The notes beneath the pieces are model-generated. The model was not told where the DNA came from. It saw nothing but the letters and a program-made list of their open reading frames with translations, and searched no databases. DNA of 49,374 bases. Source: Tropicimonas sp. IMCC6043. Lineage in GTDB: Bacteria; Pseudomonadota; Alphaproteobacteria; Rhodobacterales; Rhodobacteraceae. The translations under genes were made by a program, and so were the position numbers. The stretch's first letter is position 1. Each line of letters begins with the position of its first letter. Positions 44,584-49,374 of this stretch are shown here, piece after piece. The DNA lies in NCBI RefSeq assembly GCF_004146235.1, contig NZ_SELO01000028.1, forward strand, positions 1-49,374, written 5' to 3'.

Positions 44584-45237
44584 TCAGTCGTCCCATTCGA
44601 CGTTGAACTTGGTCACGAGGCCGCGGATCTCGGCCTCGGTCAGCAGGCGCGGCGCGAGGCCGCGGGTCAGAATGGCGAGTTTGGAGGTCTCTTCGAGCTC
44701 TTCCATCGCGTAGACGGCTGCCTCGAGGTCCTTGCCGGCCACGACGGGGCCGTGGTTGGCAAGGACCACCGCGCTGCGCTTGCCCGCAAGGCCGCGGATC
44801 GCGTCGCCCATCGCCGGATCTCCCGGCATGAAATAGGGCAACAGCTTCACCTTGCCGAGCTTCATGATCCCGTAGGCCGTGAGTGGCGGCAACATATCCT
44901 CGGGATCGGTGTCGGGCAGCAGCGAGAGCGCGACCGAATGGGTCGAGTGCAGGTGGACCACGGCACCGGTTTGCGCCGGGCGGGTCTCGTAGAAGGCGGA
45001 ATGCAGCGGCACTTCCTTGGTCGGCTGTGCGCCGGAGACGTGCCGGCCGGCCGCGTCCAGCACCGACAGCCCCTCCGGATCGAGCCGGCCGAAGCAACTC
45101 CCCGTCGGGGTGACCAGCAGCCGGCCATCCTCCATCCGGGCCGAGATATTGCCGCTCGATCCGGGTGTCAGGCCGCGGTCATAGAGCGACTTTGCCAGCA
45201 GGCAGATCTGCTCGCGCAGGCGGGCCTCTGCGCTCAT
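44584..45237 (-). CDS. otnC: 3-oxo-tetronate 4-phosphate decarboxylase OtnC
   Basis: This 217-residue class II aldolase/adducin-type enzyme has SLYDRGLTPGSSGNISARME (substrate phosphate loop), LLVTPTGSCFGRLDPEGL, the metal-binding HLHSTHSVALSLL and ANHGPVVAGKDLEAAVYAME. In the erythronate/threonate pathway it converts 3-oxo-tetronate 4-phosphate to dihydroxyacetone phosphate and CO2. Its ATG overlaps the otnK stop (ATGA), and otnI follows immediately. Confidence 0.92.
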   Translation of the reverse strand: MSAEARLREQICLLAKSLYDRGLTPGSSGNISARMEDGRLLVTPTGSCFGRLDPEGLSVLDAAGRHVSGAQPTKEVPLHSAFYETRPAQTGAVVHLHSTHSVALSLLPDTDPEDMLPPLTAYGIMKLGKVKLLPYFMPGDPAMGDAIRGLAGKRSAVVLANHGPVVAGKDLEAAVYAMEELEETSKLAILTRGLAPRLLTEAEIRGLVTKFNVEWDD

Positions 45238-46511
45238 TGTTTGGTCTCCAGCTTGGACAGCGCCTCGGCAAAGAAGGTCTCCGAGCCGAAATTGCCGGAT
45301 TTCAGCGTCATCGCGATGCGGGTGTCGCCCGAGTGGCACCAGGTCCAGGGCACGCCGGGCGCGATTTCCGCGCCGATCTCCATCGCGGTCACGCCGAGCG
45401 CCTTGGTCACCGCGCCGGAGGTCTCGCCGCCCGCAACGACGAAGCGCCGCACGCCCAGGGCAAGCGCGTCCTTCGCGAGCAGCGCCAGCGCTGCTTCCAC
45501 CAGATCGCCCGCGCGGGCCACGCCGAGCGCCTCCTGCGCCTTGGCGACCGCCTCCGGCTCCGCGGTGGCATAGATGATCTTCGCGGCTTCCGGTGGCTGG
45601 GCGGCCAGCCAGTCGCGCGCAGCCTGCGGCCCGTTCTCGGCCAGATCCAGCGGATCGAGCCGGTAGCCCGCGGCGTTTGGCAGGTACGCGGCCACCTGAG
45701 CCCGGGTCATCGCCGAGCAGGAGCCCGACAGCACGATGTTGCCCGGTCCAACCTCGGGCGCGGCGGCGCGCTTCGCGGCCTCGGTGATCGCGCCCTCGCG
45801 CAGATAGATGTGCGGCAGCGGCATCGCCACGGCGCTGCCGCCGGTCAGCAGCGTCATGTCGTGGCAGGCCTCCGCGATCACGCCGAGATCCTCGTCGGCC
45901 ACTGCGTCCACCACCACATGGACGACGCCCTCGGCCTTCAGCGCGTCGAGCCGCGCCCTGAGGCTCTCGGGGCCGCGAGCGACTGTGAGACGGTTCGCCA
46001 GGCCGACCTTCCCCTCCACCTGCGGTGCCAGGAGCCGCATCAGGTTGCTGTCGCGCATCGGCGTCAGCGGGTGGTCCTTCATCGGGCTTTCGGCCAGCGG
46101 CAGCTCGCCGACAAAGAGATTGCCCATGAAGATCGCACGGCCGTTCTCGGGGAAGGCGGGGCAATAGATCGTCTGGTCCGCGCCCGTCGCCGCCATCAGC
46201 GCTTCGGCCACAGGGCCGATATTGCCCTCCGCCGTGCTGTCGAAGGTGGAGCAGTATTTCCAGAAGAACCGCTCGGCACCGGCGCGCCTGAGCCAGTCGA
46301 GCGCCGCCAGCGTCTCGGCCACGGCCTGGGCCTTGGGCGCGGTCCGGCATTTCAGCGCGATGACTTCGAAGGCGGCGGTGTCGGCCGTCTCCGGCGCTTC
46401 CTCCGGCACGCCCATCCGGAGCGAGACCCGAACGCCCGACCGCGCCAGAAGGCCGGCAAGGTCCGTTGCCCCGGTGAAATCGTCTGCGATGCAGCCCAGA
46501 ACCACTCCCAT
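45234..46511 (-). CDS. otnK: 3-oxo-tetronate kinase OtnK (four-carbon acid sugar kinase)
   Basis: This 425-residue kinase has the two DUF1537-derived domains: the N-terminal sugar-acid binding domain (LGCIADDFTGATDLAGLLAR, KYCSTFDSTAEGNIGPVAEA, YCPAFPENGRAIFMGNLFVG) and the C-terminal nucleotide-binding domain (VLSGSCSAMTRAQVAAYL, RRFVVAGGETSGAVTKALG, CHSGDTRIAMTLKSGNFGSE). It phosphorylates 3-oxo-tetronate at C4. It is first in the otnK-otnC-otnI operon behind a GGAGGAGGGAG ribosome-binding site. A dehydrogenase to make the 2-oxo acid is not in the window, so the starting substrate (erythronate or threonate) is unknown. Confidence 0.92.
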   Translation of the reverse strand: MGVVLGCIADDFTGATDLAGLLARSGVRVSLRMGVPEEAPETADTAAFEVIALKCRTAPKAQAVAETLAALDWLRRAGAERFFWKYCSTFDSTAEGNIGPVAEALMAATGADQTIYCPAFPENGRAIFMGNLFVGELPLAESPMKDHPLTPMRDSNLMRLLAPQVEGKVGLANRLTVARGPESLRARLDALKAEGVVHVVVDAVADEDLGVIAEACHDMTLLTGGSAVAMPLPHIYLREGAITEAAKRAAAPEVGPGNIVLSGSCSAMTRAQVAAYLPNAAGYRLDPLDLAENGPQAARDWLAAQPPEAAKIIYATAEPEAVAKAQEALGVARAGDLVEAALALLAKDALALGVRRFVVAGGETSGAVTKALGVTAMEIGAEIAPGVPWTWCHSGDTRIAMTLKSGNFGSETFFAEALSKLETKQ

Positions 46512-46665
46512 CGGTCTCTCCCTCCTCCTGTTTCCCGGTGCGGCGCGGCACCCTCCCGGCGGCGCGGGCCCGGAGCCGGGCCGCAACATGCCGCGCAGAG
46601 AGGGCTCCTCCTGCCGGCACCACCCCACGTCTCGACCCGGCCGGTTCGGCGGGGAAGGGGTGGGT

Positions 46666-46677
46666 GGTATCGATACC
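46666..46677. promoter_or_regulatory. Candidate LacI-family operator between otnK and its regulator
   Basis: GGTATCGATACC is a perfect 12-bp palindrome with the central CG typical of LacI/GalR operators. It lies 155 bases upstream of otnK and 127 bases upstream of the lacI-type start, in the divergent promoter region, and could control both. Confidence 0.6.
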
Positions 46678-46803
46678 GGCATCGCTACGGGACTCGTGGA
46701 CCCGCTGTCAAGTTTGCGATATGTGTCAAATCGGCCCGGTCGAGAGGCGGGCCTGCGCCGCGAGGCGGGATCGCCGCGCAACTGCCTGAACAGACGGGAA
46801 TCC

Positions 46804-47817
46804 ATGTCCGAAAAGCGATTGACCCTCGCTGATGTCGCCCGCGCCGCAGGGGTCAGCAAGATGACCGCCTCGCGGGCATTGCGCGACGCCGGCGACGTGA
46901 GCCGGGAGAATGTCGAGAAGGTGCGGCAGGCGGCGCGCGAGATCGGTTATGTCGGCAATCTCGTCGCGATGTCGCTGTCGAGCCAGCGCACAAACCTGAT
47001 CGGCGTGGTGGTGCCCTCGGCCTCCAACATCGTCTTCGGCGAGGTGCTGTCGGGCATTGCCGACGCGCTCTGGGGGAGCGGTTTCCAGCCGGTGATCGGG
47101 GTGACCGACTACGACTCGGAGCGCGAGGCAGAGATCATCCGTGGGATGTTGTCCTGGCGCCCGGCGGGGCTGATCGTAACCGGCGTTGACCAGCCGGAAG
47201 AGACACGGCTGCTGCTCCACACGGCCGGGCTACCGGTCGTTCAGATCATGGACATGGACGGCGACCCGGTGGATGGCTCCGTCGGCATCGCGCAGTTCGA
47301 GGCGGGCGCGGCGATGGCCCGGGCGCTCCTCGCGGCAGGGCGGCGGCGCTTCGGCCATATCGCCTGCGCGCGGCAACGCGATTCGCGCGCGGCCAAGCGC
47401 TTCCGCGGGTTTGCCGCCGCGCTCGAAGCGGAAGGGCATCTCCCGGTCGGGTCGGTGGTCTCCGAGCAGCCCTCCTCTGTGGAAATCGGGCGCGACCTGA
47501 CGCGGGAGTTCCTGGAGCGGCATGGCGATGTCGACTGCCTCTACTACGCGAATGACGACATCGCCGTGGGCGGCCTGTTCCACTGCATGGCGGCGGGGAT
47601 CGACGTTCCCGGGAACGTGCTGATCACCGGTTTTAATGGACTTGATATCGTCAAGGCGCTGCCAGAGCCGATCGCGACGACGCATACGCCGCGGCGCGAG
47701 ATCGGTTATCGGGCGGCCGAGCTGATCCTCAAGGCGGCAGAGCGGCGCAGCCCGCGGGTCGGCGCGGCGATCGAACTGCCGACCCGGGTCGACCTCGGCG
47801 CTGCGGCAGCCGATTGA
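46804..47817 (+). CDS. LacI-family transcriptional regulator of the otn operon
   Basis: This 337-residue regulator has an N-terminal LacI helix-turn-helix (LTLADVARAAGVSKMTASRA, with hinge VRQAAREIGYVGNLVAMSLS) and a periplasmic-binding-protein-like effector domain (NLIGVVVPSASNIVFGEVLS, LSWRPAGLIVTGVDQ, FGHIACARQRDSRAAKRFRG, YYANDDIAVGGLFHCMA, THTPRREIGYRAAELIL). It is of the GntR/gluconate-like subgroup. Divergent placement from otnK and the intervening palindrome suggest it represses the operon and senses a tetronate or pathway intermediate. ATG at 46804; the frame is open upstream but only from here is the family N-terminus seen. Confidence 0.92.
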   Translation: MSEKRLTLADVARAAGVSKMTASRALRDAGDVSRENVEKVRQAAREIGYVGNLVAMSLSSQRTNLIGVVVPSASNIVFGEVLSGIADALWGSGFQPVIGVTDYDSEREAEIIRGMLSWRPAGLIVTGVDQPEETRLLLHTAGLPVVQIMDMDGDPVDGSVGIAQFEAGAAMARALLAAGRRRFGHIACARQRDSRAAKRFRGFAAALEAEGHLPVGSVVSEQPSSVEIGRDLTREFLERHGDVDCLYYANDDIAVGGLFHCMAAGIDVPGNVLITGFNGLDIVKALPEPIATTHTPRREIGYRAAELILKAAERRSPRVGAAIELPTRVDLGAAAAD

Positions 47818-47867
47818 ACAGCGGAAATCGGTTTTTCCTTTCCATGCGGAGATTGTAGGGTCGCCGG

Positions 47868-48209
47868 ATGACCAAACGGATCCCTCTCACGCTGTTCCTG
47901 ATGCTGTCGCTCGGCCTGTCGACGATCGGCTTCGGCGTGGCGCGTGGGCAGGCGCCCGTGGCGCGCGAACAGGTGATCTGCACCGGCCTCGGAGCCGTGA
48001 CGGTCGCCGTGGATGCCAGCGGAAACCCGGTTCGGTCGCATGGCCTTTGTCCTGACAATGCGGCGCTGTTCTTTGCGGTCCTGCTGCCCGTGGCGCCGGA
48101 TGCAATGGGCCTGTCCGGCGCGATGGTCGGGCGTGACTGGCCGGCGGACGAGATCGTCGGTCGTGCGGCGCGCCCCGGACTCCGGTGGCCGCGCGCTCCG
48201 CCGGCCTGA
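47868..48209 (+). CDS. DUF2946-like small secreted or membrane protein
   Basis: This 113-residue protein starts with a signal anchor or signal peptide (IPLTLFLMLSLGLSTIGFGV) followed by VICTGLGAVTVAVDASGNPV and HGLCPDNAALFFAVLLP. The ICTG...GNPV...H-x-CPD pattern resembles DUF2946-type proteins often seen beside copper chaperones. The usual CPDC motif is here CPDN, so one Cys is missing. It precedes a PCuAC copper chaperone by 58 bases, which suggests a role in periplasmic copper handling, but this is inference. Confidence 0.65.
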   Translation: MTKRIPLTLFLMLSLGLSTIGFGVARGQAPVAREQVICTGLGAVTVAVDASGNPVRSHGLCPDNAALFFAVLLPVAPDAMGLSGAMVGRDWPADEIVGRAARPGLRWPRAPPA

Positions 48210-48267
48210 GCTCGGGCCGTTGGCCCACCACGGTGTTTCAACGAAATTCGAAGGATGGAGACGACAG

Positions 48268-48726
48268 ATGTCCCAAAGGTTGCTTTTCGCGGCTGTTGCC
48301 GCGCTGTCCCTTGCCGGCCCTGCGCTGGCCGAGATCGAGATTCGCGACGCCTATGCGCGCGCCGCGATGCCCACTGCCAAGGCCGGCGCGGCCTTCATGG
48401 AGATCGCGAATACCGGTGCGGAGGACGACCGGCTGGTCGCCGCTCGGACCGACATTTCCGCCAAGGCCGAACTGCACACCCATGTCGATGCCGGCAATGG
48501 CGTGATGCAGATGATCGAGGTCGAGGAAGGGTTCCCGATCCCGGCCGGCGGCACGCATCTGCTCGCCCGCGGCGGCGATCACGTGATGTTCATGGGGCTC
48601 AAGGGTCCGATGAACCACGGCGAGAGCGTGACCGTGACGCTCGTCTTCGAGAAGGCCGGGGAGATGACCGTCGAGATTCCGGTCGATCTCGAGCGCCAGG
48701 ACGACGCGATGACGATGGGCAACTGA
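48268..48726 (+). CDS. PCuAC periplasmic copper chaperone
   Basis: This 152-residue secreted protein has a signal peptide (LLFAAVAALSLAGPALAEIE, cleavage likely after ALA) and a PCuAC domain with the H-x(n)-M-x(21)-H-x-M copper site: ELHTHVDAGNGVMQM and GGDHVMFMGLKGPMNHGES. Such proteins deliver Cu(I) to the CuA/CuB centres of cytochrome oxidase. ATG at 48268. It is probably co-transcribed with the DUF2946-like gene. A Met/Asp-rich end (RQDDAMTMGN) may also bind copper. Confidence 0.9.
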   Translation: MSQRLLFAAVAALSLAGPALAEIEIRDAYARAAMPTAKAGAAFMEIANTGAEDDRLVAARTDISAKAELHTHVDAGNGVMQMIEVEEGFPIPAGGTHLLARGGDHVMFMGLKGPMNHGESVTVTLVFEKAGEMTVEIPVDLERQDDAMTMGN

Positions 48727-48750
48727 GCAGGCGCCGGCGTCGGCGTCCGG

Positions 48751-48984
48751 TCAATTCCCGTCGAGGAGCGTCTCGACCCAGGCCGGGACCACGGTGGTCG
48801 CCGGGCCCTCGTGGCGCTCCTCGAACATGCCGCTGAGTTCGGAGGACTCTAGGTTGAGCTCGACCGTATGGGCGCCCGCAGCATTGGCCTTCAGCACGAA
48901 ACCCGCGGCCGGGAAGACCTGTCCGGAGGTGCCGATCGACGCGAAGAGGTCGCATTCCGCGATATGGCGTTCGATCAGGTCCAT
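48751..48984 (-). pseudogene. Sir2-type NAD-dependent deacylase, C-terminal fragment
   Basis: The minus strand encodes 77 residues matching only the C-terminus of a CobB/Sir2 deacylase: MDLIERHIAECDLFASIGTS, then GQVFPAAGFVLKANAAGAHT and VELNLESSELSGMFEERHEG. The NAD-binding Rossmann core, catalytic His and zinc Cys residues of the other two thirds are missing. Upstream of residue M (48984) the frame continues into unrelated sequence. The gene was cut by a rearrangement at about 48985-48990. Confidence 0.8.
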
Positions 48985-48987
48985 GTC

Positions 48988-49134
48988 ATGGTCAGTTTTC
49001 CGTTGCTGCTGGCGCAGCGCGGGGCCAACTGGCTGCGCACCGGCACCTCCGCGGCCATCGGCATCGCCGCGCTGTGGATCGGCGCGGCGATCATCATCGA
49101 GAACGGGACGGCCCTCAACCTCCTCGGAGGTTGA
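48988..49134 (+). pseudogene. Tail of an unrecognised membrane protein
   Basis: In the plus frame the sequence reads MVSFPLLLAQRGANWLRTGT, then SAAIGIAALWIGAAIIIENG and TALNLLGG, then stop. This looks like the last membrane helix and C-terminal end of a polytopic membrane protein. The frame is open upstream only through the Sir2 fragment in antisense, so the rest is gone. Its family was not recognised. Confidence 0.45.
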
Positions 49135-49219
49135 ACACGCCGGCAACTGGGAACGAAGCTGTGGAGACCCAAGTTCTCCCCCCCTCCCTAATACAGTCGA
49201 ATACCTGATAAAAACCGAA

Positions 49220-49325
49220 GGTTGCGCTCAATAGCGCCCGATGCGCTCGGTAATTCTCCCTACGCGAGCCGAAATCTAATCCATGAGCAGTGGAATTACC
49301 GGGCGCAACCGAGCGCATCGGGCGC
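49220..49325. repeat. Nested inverted repeats at the right end
   Basis: A perfect 17-bp inverted repeat, GCGCCCGATGCGCTCGG (49234-49250) and CCGAGCGCATCGGGCGC (49309-49325), flanks an inner 9-bp pair CGGTAATTC (49248-49256) and GAATTACCG (49293-49301) and a third pair GGTTGCGC (49220-49227) and GCGCAACC (49303-49310). The pairs partly overlap, so alternative foldings exclude each other. No coding frame explains it. It could be the end of a mobile element, a recombination site or a structured RNA. Confidence 0.75.
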
Positions 49326-49374
49326 ACTTTCGGATTTTGTGTTCGATGTTCACGATAGATCTGGCGCGTAGAAG

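Noticed and set aside
46681-46700. Second LacI-type operator near the GGTATCGATACC site
   Set aside because: Nearby GCATCGCTAC-like sequence is only loosely similar and not palindromic.

Overview
The window reads as a chromosomal segment of a high-GC alphaproteobacterium, most likely a member of the Rhodobacteraceae (Rhodobacterales). This rests on the order of the division and cell wall (dcw) cluster, the tandem DUF2484 genes inside it, a terminated leader RNA upstream of mraZ that matches UpsM of Rhodobacter sphaeroides, an array of CCUCCUCCC-loop small RNAs beside a DUF1127 gene, and a CobT-type cobaltochelatase subunit. Genus and species cannot be fixed from the sequence alone.

Layout. 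1-2.45 kb is accessory and partly decayed: one end of an IS3-family element lies in a molybdopterin oxidoreductase gene that also carries an amber codon; an IclR-type regulator and a tRNA-Gly(CCC) follow. 2.47-4.86 kb holds two divergent glycosyltransferases. 4.88-6.03 kb is a minus-strand RNA region: a DUF1127 protein, eight consecutive stem-loops with anti-Shine-Dalgarno loops arranged as four pairs, a ninth such hairpin as the DUF1127 terminator, and two upstream regions that share motifs at identical spacing. 6.15-7.25 kb is an Mrp/ApbC Fe-S carrier.

7.57-29.5 kb is the dcw cluster on the plus strand: MraZ-box promoter, leader RNA, mraZ, rsmH, ftsL, ftsI, murE, murF, mraY, an SDR, murD, (antisense flavoprotein), ftsW, murG, murC, two DUF2484 genes, an MFS exporter, (a broken antisense NTF2-like gene), murB, ddl, ftsQ, ftsA. 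Many of these genes overlap by 1-13 nt and are probably translationally coupled. Together they supply lipid II precursors (MurB-G, MraY, Ddl), the septal synthase (FtsW/FtsI) and divisome scaffolds (FtsA/Q/L).

ftsZ does not follow ftsA. It lies about 12 kb away on the other strand, heading a minus-strand block ftsZ-lpxC-bamD-recN (43.3-37.8 kb). Between them are plus-strand genes for a DUF4177 protein, a J-domain protein, a CYTH-CHAD protein, CobT, aminopeptidase P and a DUF427 protein, plus minus-strand BolA and an orphan PAAR protein. An inversion or translocation of the ftsZ block is the simplest reading.

43.8-46.5 kb is a minus-strand otnK-otnC-otnI operon for a four-carbon sugar acid, divergent from a LacI-type regulator with a palindromic operator between them. 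47.9-48.7 kb encodes a DUF2946-like protein and a PCuAC copper chaperone. The right end (48.75-49.37 kb) is a junction of gene fragments (a truncated Sir2 deacylase and the tail of an unrecognised membrane protein) next to nested inverted repeats.
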